64,000 nucleotides of DNA from positions 2,046,001 through 2,110,000 of the forward strand of contig NZ_CP158374.1 of assembly GCF_040267705.1 (NCBI RefSeq), read 5' to 3'. Every line of letters begins with the position of its first letter. Within the stretch, counting starts at the first letter, position 1. Made by a program: the position numbers and the translations under genes. The stretch comes from Agromyces sp. G08B096. Lineage in GTDB: Bacteria; Actinomycetota; Actinomycetes; Actinomycetales; Microbacteriaceae. Of the stretch, positions 21,801-29,869 are shown in pieces. The notes beneath the pieces were generated by a model, which was given only the letters and a program-made list of their open reading frames with translations, had not been told where the DNA came from and did no database searches.

Positions 21801-23452
21801 GTGACCGCGAGCCGCTGGGCGCCGCGGCGACCGACGATCGTGCCCGCGTCGCGATCCCACAGGATGCGCGGCCGCAGCTCGCCGAACCGATCGGACGGGT
21901 ACCGCCCGGCCAACAGATCGAGCGTCGCGTCGAACGCCGACCTCGGCAGCGCGGCGAACGGCGCGGCACGGCGCACCAGGTCGAACCAGTCCTCGACGTC
22001 CCATTCGTCGACGGCGGCGGCCGCGATCGTCTGCTGCGCGAGCACGTCGAGCGGGTTCGTCGGGATGCGCAGCTCCTCGATGGCTCCCGCGATCATGCGC
22101 TCCGCCGCGACCGCGGAGTGCAGCACGTCGGCCCGGTGCTTCGGGAAGATCACGCCCTTCGACACCTCGCCGACCTGATGCCCGGCGCGGCCGATCCGCT
22201 GCAGACCGCTCGCCACCGACGGCGGCGACTCCACCTGCATGACGAGGTCGACGGCCCCCATGTCGATGCCGAGCTCGAGGCTCGAGGTGGCGACCACGCA
22301 GCGCAGACGACCCGACTTCAGGTCGGCCTCGACCTGGGCGCGTTCCTCCTTCGACACGGAGCCGTGGTGGGAACGGGCGATGATCGGCTCGGCCCCGCCG
22401 GTGATGCCCGAGGCGCCGACGGCCTCCGCGGGCGGTCGGCGCGGGGCGACCCGCACGGCGCCCGGCACCGTCGCGCCAGCGCCGAGCGGATCGGCGTCCG
22501 GCGGATCGCCGTCGATCGGTGCCGTCCCGGGCCCGGCCTCGACGAGGACGTCGACCGGCGATTGGCGGTCGGCCCAGAGCTCGTTCAACCGGGCGGTGAG
22601 GCGCTCGGCGAGCCGCCGGGAGTTGGCGAACACGATCGTGGACCGGTGCGCGAGCACCTCGTCGAGGATCGCCTCCTCCACGTGCGGCCAGACCGTGCCC
22701 GAGCCCGTCTCGCCGGCAAGATCGGAGAGGTCTTCGACGGGGACGCGGACCGTCAGATCGAAACGTTTGCCCGACGGCGGCGCCACGATCGAGACCGGTT
22801 TCGTGCCGGCGAGGAAGCGGGCGACCTCCTCGTGCGGACGGACGGTCGCCGACAGCCCGACACGCTGCACCGGCCGGCCCGCGAGCGCGTCGAGCCGTTC
22901 GAGCGAGAGCGCGAGGTGCGAGCCGCGCTTCGTGCCGGCGAGCGCGTGGATCTCGTCGACGATGACCGTCTCGACCCCGCGAAGGGTTTCCCTCGCTGCC
23001 GAGGTCAGCATGAGGAACAACGACTCCGGCGTCGTGATCAGGATGTCGGGCGGGCGCGAGACGAGGGCGCGTCGCTCGTTCGGCGGGGTGTCGCCCGAAC
23101 GGACCCCGACGGTGACCTCGGGCGGCTCGAGGCCCTGCGCGGCCGCGGTGCGGGCGATGCCGACGAGCGGTGCCCGGAGATTCCGCTCGACGTCGACGCC
23201 GAGCGCCTTCAGCGGCGAGAGGTAGACGACCCGCGTGCCGGAGCCCGGCTCGGATCCGTCGGCGTGCAGCCGGTCGAGCGCCCACAGGAACGCCGCGAGC
23301 GTCTTGCCCGAGCCCGTCGGAGCGACGACCAGCGCGTGATCGCCCCGGGCGATCGCCTGCCAGGCGCCCCGCTGCACCGAGGTCGGTTCGGTGAACGACT
23401 CGGTGAACCAGGCCCGGGTCGCGGGCGAGAATGCCTCGAGCGCCTCGGTCAT
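18851..23452 (-). CDS. lhr: Large ATP-dependent helicase Lhr
   Basis: Superfamily-2 helicase of the full-length Lhr type, 1,533 residues. Motifs in order: Walker A APTGSGKT (about residue 47), Walker B VIVDEIHALAGTKRGSHLALSLERL (about 160), motif III LSATV (about 197), then VATSSLELGIDMGAVD with QRIGRAGHQVG (motifs V/VI). The winged-helix and Lhr-core domains follow, then the long Lhr-C-terminal region. Full-length Lhr unwinds RNA:DNA hybrids and is induced by DNA damage in mycobacteria. Here it is paired with a Nei-type glycosylase in the same transcript, which supports a repair role (inference). The start MTEALEAFSPATRAWF at 23452 was chosen because conservation begins there. Confidence 0.95.
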   Translation of the reverse strand: MTEALEAFSPATRAWFTESFTEPTSVQRGAWQAIARGDHALVVAPTGSGKTLAAFLWALDRLHADGSEPGSGTRVVYLSPLKALGVDVERNLRAPLVGIARTAAAQGLEPPEVTVGVRSGDTPPNERRALVSRPPDILITTPESLFLMLTSAARETLRGVETVIVDEIHALAGTKRGSHLALSLERLDALAGRPVQRVGLSATVRPHEEVARFLAGTKPVSIVAPPSGKRFDLTVRVPVEDLSDLAGETGSGTVWPHVEEAILDEVLAHRSTIVFANSRRLAERLTARLNELWADRQSPVDVLVEAGPGTAPIDGDPPDADPLGAGATVPGAVRVAPRRPPAEAVGASGITGGAEPIIARSHHGSVSKEERAQVEADLKSGRLRCVVATSSLELGIDMGAVDLVMQVESPPSVASGLQRIGRAGHQVGEVSKGVIFPKHRADVLHSAVAAERMIAGAIEELRIPTNPLDVLAQQTIAAAAVDEWDVEDWFDLVRRAAPFAALPRSAFDATLDLLAGRYPSDRFGELRPRILWDRDAGTIVGRRGAQRLAVTSGGTIPDRGMFGVFMVGDAGPGRRVGELDEEMVYESRVGDVFALGATSWRIQEITHDRVLVSPAAGEPGRLPFWKGDGIGRPAELGRAIGAFITELADAPPADGLARSRAAGLDDLAAKNLVAFIDDQRRATTVVPDGANLVVERFRDELGDWRIVLHSPYGMRVHAPWALAIGGRIREQHGVDANAVASDDGIVLRMPDTGDDPPGAELFAFEPAELADLVTEQVGGSALFAARFRECAARALILPKTNPGKRSPLWQQRQRASQLLEVARDYPEFPIVLEAVRECLQDVYDLPALTRLAERLERRELRFVEVATESPSPFASSLLFGYVGAFMYEGDAPLAERRAAALSLDPALLAELLGTVELRELLDPEVVAETERQLQRLDAERAARGEEGVADLLRDLGPLTLDEAAMRVDASTDAASALGALVAARRAAQVRFAGRDWFVAVEDVSRLRDALGVPVPPGLPEVFEEGVRDPLGDLVSRYARTHGPFTTSQVAERFGIGTVVAASALARLAGERRVVEGEFLPHGSGVEWCDTGVLRRIRRRSLAALRDEVEPVEPREFARFLPGWQHVGGRLRGVDGVAAVVEQLEGARIPASAWESFVLPARVSDYRPGLLDELTASGEVLWAGQGSLAGDDGWISLHLAETAPLTLQAPPPGPLDPLESELLALLGGGGGFFFRQLVEATGAEEETAVVDALWRLAWAGLVTNDTFAPVRGLLAGGGAHKTQAPAPRARLRGRSLTRRSLAASVQGERAARAAANPPRAAGRWSVLPLASTAATPRAHALGETMLERYGVVTRGSVVAEGILGGFALAYRALAGFEDSGRVRRGYFIDGQGGAQFGTSAAVDRLRAAPKGEAIALAATDPANPFGAALDWPEVPGEGGHRPARKAGAFVAIVDGEAVLYLERGGRSALQFGVDEELLEPAAAALAEALRRGAATRIRVEQVNGEPVFGTPLDRALRAAGFRETPRGLRFDARG

Positions 23453-23522
23453 GGGTCCATTCAAGCCGATGCCGCCCACACCGCGCCCCGAGTATGCGCC
23501 GTGGCGTCCGCCTGACGGGCCG

Positions 23523-24959
23523 TCAGCGCCCCGCGCGCAGCTCGGCGAGGGTGCGCTCGACCACCGCGACGGTGCGCGCCGCCTGCGCGGCATCCGTGCG
23601 CCAGTTGCTCACCGAGAACCGGACGACCGCGCGGTCGCGCCACCTCGACGTCATCGCGAGCACCTCGCCGCCGCGCCACAGCCGGTCGCTCAGTTCGGCG
23701 GTCGATGCGTCGTCCTCCAGGGCGATGCACACCTGGGTGAAGACGACGTCGTTCAGCACCTCGACACCGGGCAGCGCGGCGAGGCCCTCTGCGATGGCGC
23801 GCGCCGCATCCGCGAGCCGCTCCACGAGCTCACGCACACCGGCCCGGCCGAGCGACCGCAGCACCGCCCAGGTCGGTACCCCGCGAGCGCGGCGCGACAG
23901 TTCGGCGACCTTCTCGTGGGGGTCGGCGCCCGTCTCGGTCGCCTGCAGGTAGCTCGCGTGCATGCTGAGCGCCCGGAGCATGGCGGGCTGATCGCGGACC
24001 ACCGCGATGCCGCAGTCGTACGGCACGTTGAGCGTCTTGTGCGCGTCGGTCGACCACGAGTCCGCCTGCGCGAGCCCCGCCGTGAGCGAGGCGAACCGAG
24101 GGGATGCCGCGGCCCACAACCCGAACGCACCGTCGACGTGCACCCACGCCCCGGCCCGATGCGCCACCTCGATCGCATGAGCGAAGTCGTCGAACGCGCC
24201 CGAGTGGATGTTCCCCGCCTGAAGGACGACGAGGGCCGGGCCGTCGCCGGCGGCGAGCTCGGTGCCAAGGGCGTCGACGTCGATGCGGCCTTCCGCGTCG
24301 GCCGCGACCGCGACGGGTGCCCCGAGCCCGAGATAGCGGCCCGCGAGGTCGACCGTGCCGTGCCGTTCGGCGCCCACGATGAACCGGACGCGCGGGCCGC
24401 CGGCGAGGCCGGCGGTGGCGACCTCCCACCCCGCGCGGCGCAGCACCTCGTCGCGCCCGGCCGCCATCGCCGCGAACTGCGACATGGTCGCCCCCGTCGC
24501 GAACCCGACGGCGCTGCCGGCCGGGAGGCCGAGCAGGTCGAGGATCCACTCCCCCGCGAGCTCTTCTGCGGCGACCGCTCCGGGCGTGATCGCCCGGAGC
24601 CCCGTGTTCTGATCCCACGCCGAGACGAGCCAGTCGGCCGCGAGCGCCGCCGGCTGGGTGCCGCCGATGACCCACCCGTAGAAGCGCGGCGAGCCGATGG
24701 CGATGAGACCGGGCTCGATCGCCGTCGCCAGGCGCTCGATCACCGCCTCGGCCGGCTCCCCCAGCTCGGGCAGCTCCGCCCCGAGGGCGTCGCGCACCTC
24801 CTCGGGGCTCGCGCGGGGCGGAACCGGCCGCTCCTCGACGCCCGCGAGCCAGCGCCGCGCCGCACGATCGGCCTCGACCAGTGCCGCGTCGTACGGATCC
24901 TCGGCGGATCGTTCCGCCCGGGCGGCGGTCCGCCCCCGGCGATCGCGCCCGTCCCCCAT
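23523..24959 (-). CDS. PLP-dependent decarboxylase (aromatic-L-amino-acid/glutamate decarboxylase family)
   Basis: 478-residue group-II PLP decarboxylase. The cofactor lysine is K308 in SWSTDAHKTLNVPYDCG, the aspartate contacting the pyridine ring is D276 in WVHVDGAFG, and SPRFYGWVIGGTQPAALAADWL with the WDQN stretch is characteristic of the family. Close relatives in actinobacteria are often annotated as aspartate aminotransferase family or L-2,4-diaminobutyrate/tyrosine decarboxylases. The substrate cannot be read from the sequence. It appears to be a single gene, 70 bp upstream of the lhr start on the same strand (its stop at 23523). Confidence 0.82.
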   Translation of the reverse strand: MGDGRDRRGRTAARAERSAEDPYDAALVEADRAARRWLAGVEERPVPPRASPEEVRDALGAELPELGEPAEAVIERLATAIEPGLIAIGSPRFYGWVIGGTQPAALAADWLVSAWDQNTGLRAITPGAVAAEELAGEWILDLLGLPAGSAVGFATGATMSQFAAMAAGRDEVLRRAGWEVATAGLAGGPRVRFIVGAERHGTVDLAGRYLGLGAPVAVAADAEGRIDVDALGTELAAGDGPALVVLQAGNIHSGAFDDFAHAIEVAHRAGAWVHVDGAFGLWAAASPRFASLTAGLAQADSWSTDAHKTLNVPYDCGIAVVRDQPAMLRALSMHASYLQATETGADPHEKVAELSRRARGVPTWAVLRSLGRAGVRELVERLADAARAIAEGLAALPGVEVLNDVVFTQVCIALEDDASTAELSDRLWRGGEVLAMTSRWRDRAVVRFSVSNWRTDAAQAARTVAVVERTLAELRAGR

Positions 24960-25053
24960 GTCGCACCCGGCTTCCGCGCGGCACGTGCCGCGCCACGGTC
25001 GATTGTCCGCCGGGTGCCGCCGGCGGTCAACGCCCCGTTCGGGGACGTGCCGG

Positions 25054-25890
25054 TCAAGGTGCGGATGCCCCGCCGACGAGCTTCACCGCGAGGGAGTCGA
25101 CGCCCGCGGCAATGACGTCGTCCTCGGCCCAGCGCCTGGCGAGGCGGGTCGTCGTCGCGTCGAGCTCCTCGCGGGTGAGTCCGGCGACCAGCTGCAACCG
25201 CACCACCAGCTCGGGCCCGGCCAGCCGCGCGTCCGGGTCGCCCGGCAGCAGTTCGACGCCGAGGACCGCGAGCTCGGATGAGATCGACCGCTCGAACGCC
25301 GCGATGACCGCGTCGTCCTCGAACGGCGGCCGCCACGGACGCGACTGCGCGACCGCCCACACCGCGGGGCGGCGCAGCACGAACTCGCCGTCGGACCCGG
25401 GGTCGAGCACGACGAGGTCGGTGCCGTCGTCGGCGGCCGCGAGCGCGACGCGGACCCCGTCGGCCGGCACCGGGCGGGCCGTCGGGTTCCACGTCGACAT
25501 CGCCCCGACGGACGCGAAGACGGGGAGCACGCGCCGACCGTCGGGACCGGCGACCGTGACGATCGACAGCTCCTGGCTCTTGTCGACCGCGAGCCCGTGC
25601 TCGCCCACCGCCGTGCCGCCGTCGCCGAGTTCCGCAAGCAGCGGGATCAGCAGCCGCGAGCCGCCGAAGGCCTGCACGACGTCCGCCTGTCCGCCATCGC
25701 CGGAGCGGAACCGGCGCACCGCCGCGGCGAGCTCTGGTGGCGCGCTGCCGTCATCGGCTGCATGCGGATTCGGCTCGAACGAGCGGCCGGCCCACGGCCG
25801 GCCGGCCGAATCGGCGGCTCCGCCGGGAGAACCGGTGCCCGGAGCGGCATCCGGCCCGTCGAAGGGACCGTCGTCAGTGGGACGCGACAT
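25054..25890 (-). CDS. SseB-family protein
   Basis: 278-residue protein with an N-terminal low-complexity stretch (residues 1-50, Gly/Pro/Asp-rich) and an SseB domain: [80 protein letters not shown], then a C-terminal domain about [18 protein letters not shown]. The family is named after E. coli SseB; its function in actinobacteria is not known. The gene overlaps the 3' end of priA by 17 bp, an arrangement seen in related genomes. Confidence 0.82.
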   Translation of the reverse strand: MSRPTDDGPFDGPDAAPGTGSPGGAADSAGRPWAGRSFEPNPHAADDGSAPPELAAAVRRFRSGDGGQADVVQAFGGSRLLIPLLAELGDGGTAVGEHGLAVDKSQELSIVTVAGPDGRRVLPVFASVGAMSTWNPTARPVPADGVRVALAAADDGTDLVVLDPGSDGEFVLRRPAVWAVAQSRPWRPPFEDDAVIAAFERSISSELAVLGVELLPGDPDARLAGPELVVRLQLVAGLTREELDATTTRLARRWAEDDVIAAGVDSLAVKLVGGASAP

Positions 25891-26620
25891 CCAGCGCCTC
25901 GGGCAGCGTGAACGCGCCCGCGTAGAGGGCCTTGCCGATGATCGCGCCCTCGAGGCCGAGCGGCACGAGTTCGCGGAGCGCGACGATATCGTCGAGGCTC
26001 GAGACGCCGCCGGAAGCCACGACCGGGCGGTGCGTGCGGTCCATGATCTGACGCAGCAGGTCGAGGTTCGGCCCCTGCAGGGTGCCGTCCTTGGTGACGT
26101 CGGTGACCACGTACCGGGCGGCGCCGGCCTCCTCCAGGCGGTCCATCACCTGCCAGAGGTCGCCGCCCTCCTTCGTCCATCCGCGCGCCGCGAGCGTCGT
26201 GCCGCGCACGTCGAGCCCCACGGCGATGGCCTCGCCGTACTGCGCGATGACGGATGCTGCCCACTCCGGGTTCTCCAGCGCCGCGGTGCCGAGGTTGATG
26301 CGCTTCGCCCCGATCTCGAGCGCGTGCTCGAGCGACGCGTCGTCGCGGATGCCGCCCGAGAGCTCGACGTTGACACCGCGCACCTGGCGGATCGCCTTCT
26401 TCAGCACGCTCGTGTTGGAGCCGCGGCCGAACGCGGCGTCGAGGTCGACGAGGTGGATCCACTCCGCACCCTGGTCGGCCCAGTCGACCGCGGCGTCGAC
26501 CGGGTCCCCGTAGCTGGTCTCGGTCCCGGCCTCGCCCTGCGTCAGCCGGACGGCCTTGCCGCCGGCGACGTCGACGGCCGGCAGGAGCACGAGCCTCGGG
26601 GTCTTGTTGAACTCACTCAT
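25874..26620 (-). CDS. priA: Phosphoribosyl isomerase A (HisA/TrpF bifunctional type)
   Basis: TIM-barrel isomerase converting ProFAR to PRFAR in histidine synthesis. In actinobacteria the PriA enzyme also does the TrpF step of tryptophan synthesis. The 248-residue protein has [21 protein letters not shown] (catalytic Asp in DV), [31 protein letters not shown] and [18 protein letters not shown] (second catalytic Asp), then [13 protein letters not shown]. Lack of trpF in the genome would confirm the dual role but cannot be seen here. The start [10 protein letters not shown] at 26620 is preceded by GAGGACAGTG. Confidence 0.93.
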   Translation of the reverse strand: MSEFNKTPRLVLLPAVDVAGGKAVRLTQGEAGTETSYGDPVDAAVDWADQGAEWIHLVDLDAAFGRGSNTSVLKKAIRQVRGVNVELSGGIRDDASLEHALEIGAKRINLGTAALENPEWAASVIAQYGEAIAVGLDVRGTTLAARGWTKEGGDLWQVMDRLEEAGAARYVVTDVTKDGTLQGPNLDLLRQIMDRTHRPVVASGGVSSLDDIVALRELVPLGLEGAIIGKALYAGAFTLPEALDVASH

Positions 26621-26739
26621 CACTGTCCTCGAATCGGAAGACCGCGCGATGCGCGCGGCGTTCGGCACAGTCACAGCATCCTAGTCACCCGCGACCGCCG
26701 CGACCTGACCGTGACGTGCGAGGGCGGTGGCCCAGAGCC

Positions 26740-27375
26740 TCACGCGAGGGTGCCGAGCCAGTTCGCCAGCAACCGGATCCCGGCCTCCGACGACTTCTCC
26801 GGGTGGAACTGCGTCGCCGACAGCGGCCCGTTCTCGACCGCCGCGAGGAACCGGCCGCCGTGCTCGGCCCAGGTGAGCTTCGGCTGCGGGAACGGCGGGA
26901 TGACGTCGAGGTGCCAATGCTGCGCCGCGAAGGAGTGCACGAAGTAGAACCGCTCCTCCTCGAGCCCGGCGAACAGCGCACTGCCCTCGTCGGGCTGCAC
27001 GGTGTTCCAGCCCATGTGGGGCAGCACCTCGGCGGGCAGCTCGGTGACCACGCCCGGCCATTCGCCGAGCCCCTCGGTGTCGACGCCCCGTTCGACACCG
27101 CGCTCGAAGAACACCTGCATGCCGACGCAAACACCGAGCACCGGCCGGCCGCCGGCGAGCCGGCGGTCGATGAGCTCGTCGCCGCGCACCGCCCGGAGCT
27201 GGTCCATCACGGCCTTGAACGCGCCGACGCCCGGGACGAAGAGCCCGTCGGCCTCGAGCGCCGCCTTTCGATCGCTCGTGACCTCGACGTCGGCACCGGC
27301 CCGCTCCAGCGCCTTCGCCGCGGAGTGGATGTTGCCCGAGCCGTAGTCGAGCACGACGACGCGCCGACGCTTCAC
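26740..27375 (-). CDS. hisH: Imidazole glycerol phosphate synthase subunit HisH
   Basis: Glutamine amidotransferase subunit that supplies ammonia to HisF. The 211-residue class-I amidotransferase has the nucleophile in [15 protein letters not shown] (near residue 81), an oxyanion strand segment HMGWNTV, and the catalytic His and Glu in [10 protein letters not shown], with [12 protein letters not shown] before it. hisF is not in this window. The ATG overlaps the hisB stop by 4 bp. Confidence 0.96.
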   Translation of the reverse strand: MKRRRVVVLDYGSGNIHSAAKALERAGADVEVTSDRKAALEADGLFVPGVGAFKAVMDQLRAVRGDELIDRRLAGGRPVLGVCVGMQVFFERGVERGVDTEGLGEWPGVVTELPAEVLPHMGWNTVQPDEGSALFAGLEEERFYFVHSFAAQHWHLDVIPPFPQPKLTWAEHGGRFLAAVENGPLSATQFHPEKSSEAGIRLLANWLGTLA

Positions 27376-27986
27376 AGTGCGCCCTTGGTCGACGGGATGC
27401 CGACGACGAGGGGGTCGAGGGCCTTCGCCTGCCGGAACGCCCGGGCGAACGCCTTGAACTCCGCCTCGGCGATGTGGTGCGGGTCGCGGCCGCCGAGCAC
27501 GGTCACATGCACGGTCAGCGCGGCGTTGAACGCGATCGCCTCGAACACGTGCCGGACCATCGATCCGGTGAAGTGACCGCCGATGAGGTGGTACTCGAAG
27601 CCGGACGGCTCACCCGTGTGCACGAGGAACGGCCGCCCCGAGATGTCGACCACCGCCTGCGCGAGTGCCTCGTCGAGCGGCACGAGCGCGTCACCGTACC
27701 GGGAGATGCCCGACTTGTCGCCGAGCGCCTGCCGGATCGCCGTTCCCAGCGCGATGCCGACATCCTCCACGGTGTGGTGGACGTCGATGTCGATGTCGCC
27801 CCGCGCGCGCAGTGTGAGGTCGGTGAGGGAGTGCTTCGCGAATGCGGTGAGCAGGTGGTCGTAGAACGGCACCCCGGTCTCGATATCGCTCGTGCCCGTG
27901 CCGTCGAGGTCGATCGAGAGATCGATGCTCGACTCGCTCGTCTCCCGCTGCACGCGAGCGGTCCGGTGGGCGTTCGAGGAGGTCAT
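27372..27986 (-). CDS. hisB: Imidazoleglycerol-phosphate dehydratase
   Basis: Mn-dependent dehydration of imidazole glycerol phosphate. The 204-residue monofunctional HisB has both metal-binding repeats: [19 protein letters not shown] with [17 protein letters not shown], and [22 protein letters not shown] with [18 protein letters not shown]. The ATG at 27986 lies 6 nt after TAGGAT (27993-27998), so it may also have its own leaderless transcript in addition to read-through from hisC, whose stop is 34 bp upstream. Confidence 0.96.
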   Translation of the reverse strand: MTSSNAHRTARVQRETSESSIDLSIDLDGTGTSDIETGVPFYDHLLTAFAKHSLTDLTLRARGDIDIDVHHTVEDVGIALGTAIRQALGDKSGISRYGDALVPLDEALAQAVVDISGRPFLVHTGEPSGFEYHLIGGHFTGSMVRHVFEAIAFNAALTVHVTVLGGRDPHHIAEAEFKAFARAFRQAKALDPLVVGIPSTKGAL

Positions 27987-27992
27987 GCGGTC

Positions 27993-27998
27993 ATCCTA
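27993..27998 (-). promoter_or_regulatory. Putative internal -10 (TAGGAT) for hisB
   Basis: TAGGAT on the minus strand, 6 nt before the hisB ATG, in the 34-bp gap after hisC. No Shine-Dalgarno is present, which favours a leaderless secondary promoter. Confidence 0.4.
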
Positions 27999-28020
27999 TT
28001 CGGGTCGTCCGTCGGCGCTC

Positions 28021-29106
28021 TCAGCTGCGCGCGGGGGCGAAGCCCGCGATCGCCTCGAGGAACGCCGTCGTCTCGGTCTCGGTGCCGGCGGTCACCCGAA
28101 GGCTTCCGGGGAGCCCGATCTCACGGATCAGGATGCCTCGCGCGAGGAGCGCCTCGAACACGGCGTGCGGGTCGTCGACGCCGTCGAACAGGACGAAGTT
28201 CGACCCGCTGCGGTACGGCCGGAAGCCGAGCCGCGCGAGCTCGGCCGAGATGCGCTCGCGCTGCGCTCGGATCTCGTCGACCATCGCGAGCATCTGGTCG
28301 GCGTGGGCGAGGGCGCCGAGCGCCGCGGCCTGCGTGAGTGCGGACAGGTGATACGGCAGCCGGACGAGCCGCAGCGCGTCGATCGCCGCGGGGTCGCCGG
28401 CGAGGTAGCCGACCCTCGCGCCGGCGAACGCGAACGCCTTGCTCATCGTGCGTGAGACGAGCAGCCTGGGACGGCCGGGCAGCAGCGTCACCGCACTCGG
28501 CGTACCCGGATCGGCGAACTCGAAGTACGCCTCGTCGACGACCACGATGCCGCGCGCGGCATCCGCGACGGCTTCGATCGTCTCGAGGGGAAGCGGCGTC
28601 CCGGTGGGGTTGTTCGGCGCGCAGAGCAGCACGACGTCGGGGTCGTGCTCGCGGACCGCGGCGACGGCGGTCGCCGGGCTGAGCTCGTACTCGGCGTCGC
28701 GGGGACCGGTGACCCACGCGGTGCCCGTGCCCGCGGCGAGCAGGCCGTACATCGAATACGTCGGGGCGAAGCCCAGCGCTGTGCGACCCGGGCCGCCGAA
28801 GGCCTGCAGCACGTGCTGGAGCACCTCGTTCGAGCCGTTGGCCGCCCAGATCTGCTCCGGGGCGAGCCCGTGACCGAGGTACGCCGCGAGGGCGGTGCGC
28901 AGCTCGGTGAACTCGCGATCGGGATACCGATTCAGCCCGAGGATCGCGGACGCGACCCGGGAGACGATGTCGTGAGCGACCGACTCGGGGATCGGATGCG
29001 TGTTCTCGTTGACGTTCAGCGCAACGGGGACGGCCTGCTGCGGCGCGCCGTAGGGCTGCTTGCCGCGGAGGTCGTCTCGGATGGGGAGTTCGTCGAGACT
29101 CGTCAC
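28021..29106 (-). CDS. hisC: Histidinol-phosphate aminotransferase
   Basis: PLP aminotransferase of histidine synthesis. The 361-residue class-I/II fold has LNVNENTHPIPESV at the N-terminus, WAANGSNEVLQHVLQAFGGPG, LLCAPNNPTGTPLP, IVVVDEAYFEFA and the cofactor lysine in SRTMSKAFAFAGARVGYLAG. I chose the GTG at 29106 (VTSLDELPIRDDLRG) because conservation begins there and TACCAT lies 6 nt upstream, consistent with a leaderless mRNA. Upstream in-frame ATG codons give unconserved residues. First gene of hisCBH-priA; hisD is not adjacent here. Confidence 0.92.
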   Translation of the reverse strand: MTSLDELPIRDDLRGKQPYGAPQQAVPVALNVNENTHPIPESVAHDIVSRVASAILGLNRYPDREFTELRTALAAYLGHGLAPEQIWAANGSNEVLQHVLQAFGGPGRTALGFAPTYSMYGLLAAGTGTAWVTGPRDAEYELSPATAVAAVREHDPDVVLLCAPNNPTGTPLPLETIEAVADAARGIVVVDEAYFEFADPGTPSAVTLLPGRPRLLVSRTMSKAFAFAGARVGYLAGDPAAIDALRLVRLPYHLSALTQAAALGALAHADQMLAMVDEIRAQRERISAELARLGFRPYRSGSNFVLFDGVDDPHAVFEALLARGILIREIGLPGSLRVTAGTETETTAFLEAIAGFAPARS

Positions 29107-29112
29107 CAGATC

Positions 29113-29118
29113 ATGGTA
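29113..29118 (-). promoter_or_regulatory. Putative -10 (TACCAT), leaderless start of hisC
   Basis: TACCAT on the minus strand is 6 nt before the hisC GTG with no Shine-Dalgarno. The same CCGCGGCTACCAT string precedes thyA at the same distance. Confidence 0.5.
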
Positions 29119-29173
29119 GCCGCGGGGTGCGGCGCGGCCGCGCCGCGGCGTCATGAGTGGACTCGGATGATCT

Positions 29174-29192
29174 GCGCGGGACTCGCCCGCGC
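29174..29192 (-). other. Inverted repeat upstream of hisC
   Basis: GCGCGGG (29174-29180) and CCCGCGC (29186-29192) form a perfect 7-bp stem with a 5-nt loop, between the tandem repeat at 29205-29249 and the hisC promoter. Could be an operator or the end of the LysM-gene transcript; role unproven. Confidence 0.4.
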
Positions 29193-29204
29193 CACGGATC
29201 ATTC

Positions 29205-29249
29205 CGGGTGCCTCACCGAGGGCGGTGCGGGTGCCTCACCGAGGGCGGT
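29205..29249. repeat. Two exact 22-bp tandem copies (23-bp period) upstream of hisC
   Basis: Positions 29205-29226 and 29228-29249 are identical over 22 bp. Each copy contains the small inverted repeat CCTC-acc-GAGG. Two copies one helix-turn multiple apart upstream of a biosynthetic operon look like paired binding sites, though simple slippage duplication is possible. Confidence 0.6.
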
Positions 29250-29258
29250 ACGGCCGCG

Positions 29259-29630
29259 TCAGAAGGATGCCGGCAGCGCGAGCTCCTGCCCGGGCTGGAC
29301 GACGGCGGAGTCGAGATCGTTGATCCGCAGGATGTCTGCGATGACCTCGCGGGGGTCTTCGTCGGGCGCCAACGACACCGCAAGCTCCCAGAGGGTGTCT
29401 CCGTGGCCCACTGTGACCGTCTCGAGCGAAGCCGCCGCGCCGCGCGCCCCGTCGGCCGCCGCCGCGCCGGAGCCTAGGACGACGGCGACGGCCCAGACGA
29501 CGAGCGGCACCGCGGCCAGCGCCGTGAAGACGGCCCGGCCGCGACGGGTGAGTCGGAGTCGGGTGCGGGGGTGCTCGGACTCGGCCCGGGGCATGACGCC
29601 GAGCTGGTCGATGGTGGTCGCGGTGCCCAT
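29259..29630 (-). CDS. Small membrane-anchored LysM protein, likely SOS cell-division inhibitor (YneA/DivS/Rv2719c type)
   Basis: 123-residue protein with a cytoplasmic N-terminus (residues 1-32), one membrane helix ([22 protein letters not shown], about 33-54) and an extracellular LysM domain ([35 protein letters not shown] to [11 protein letters not shown]). It is divergent from lexA. Its promoter TTGCAG-N17-TACATT (minus strand) is overlapped by a 13/16 SOS box. This architecture and position match B. subtilis YneA, C. glutamicum DivS and M. tuberculosis Rv2719c, which block division during SOS. Function is inferred from context, not from high sequence similarity. Start at 29630 is chosen for GGGAGGAC upstream. 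Confidence 0.82.
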   Translation of the reverse strand: MGTATTIDQLGVMPRAESEHPRTRLRLTRRGRAVFTALAAVPLVVWAVAVVLGSGAAAADGARGAAASLETVTVGHGDTLWELAVSLAPDEDPREVIADILRINDLDSAVVQPGQELALPASF

Positions 29631-29678
29631 GGGTCCTCCCGAACGTGTCGTGCCCGAACCTGGAAGCGAAGCTCTGTT

Positions 29679-29694
29679 CCGAATGTATCTTCGA
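29679..29694. promoter_or_regulatory. SOS box (LexA operator) of the LysM gene
   Basis: CCGAATGTATCTTCGA matches the actinobacterial SOS palindrome TCGAACN4GTTCGA at 13 of 16 positions on the gene strand, keeping the CGAA-N6-TTCG core. It overlaps the -10 of the LysM gene. Confidence 0.65.
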
Positions 29695-29710
29695 ATACCG
29701 ACATCTGCAA
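29682..29710 (-). promoter_or_regulatory. Promoter of the LysM/division-inhibitor gene
   Basis: On the minus strand, -35 TTGCAG (29705-29710), a 17-nt spacer, and -10 TACATT (29682-29687). The SOS box at 29679-29694 covers the -10, giving LexA repression. Confidence 0.65.
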
Positions 29711-29755
29711 GCCCTCCGCGTCCATCCCGCTCCCCCGCACGAATGCGCGACACGC

Positions 29756-29771
29756 TCGAACAGATGTTTGT
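29756..29771. promoter_or_regulatory. SOS box (LexA operator) of lexA
   Basis: TCGAACAGATGTTTGT matches TCGAACN4GTTCGA at all but two defined positions. It overlaps the lexA -35, so LexA would repress its own gene. Confidence 0.75.
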
Positions 29772-29796
29772 CGCCCGTGCGCGCGGCGGATACAGT
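29768..29796 (+). promoter_or_regulatory. lexA promoter
   Basis: -35 TTGTCG (29768-29773), a 17-nt spacer and -10 TACAGT (29791-29796), about 73 nt before the lexA GTG. The SOS box at 29756-29771 overlaps the -35. Confidence 0.65.
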
Positions 29797-29869
29797 TTCG
29801 AATGTCACTGGAATTCGACCAGACACCACCGACATCGGCCGCCGGGCGGCCGCGACGAGGGGCGAGAGC

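Noticed and set aside
18713-23515. Plus-strand open frame of 1,600 codons opposite lhr
   Set aside because: Shadow of the Lhr gene; repetitive charged composition without a domain, and it spans lhr and nei completely.
27360-29120. Missing hisD as gene loss
   Set aside because: Many genomes keep hisD elsewhere; absence from this window says nothing about the genome.
29205-29249. Repeat pair as a degenerate CRISPR array
   Set aside because: Only two copies with a 1-nt spacer, no cas genes; a tandem duplication or operator pair fits better.
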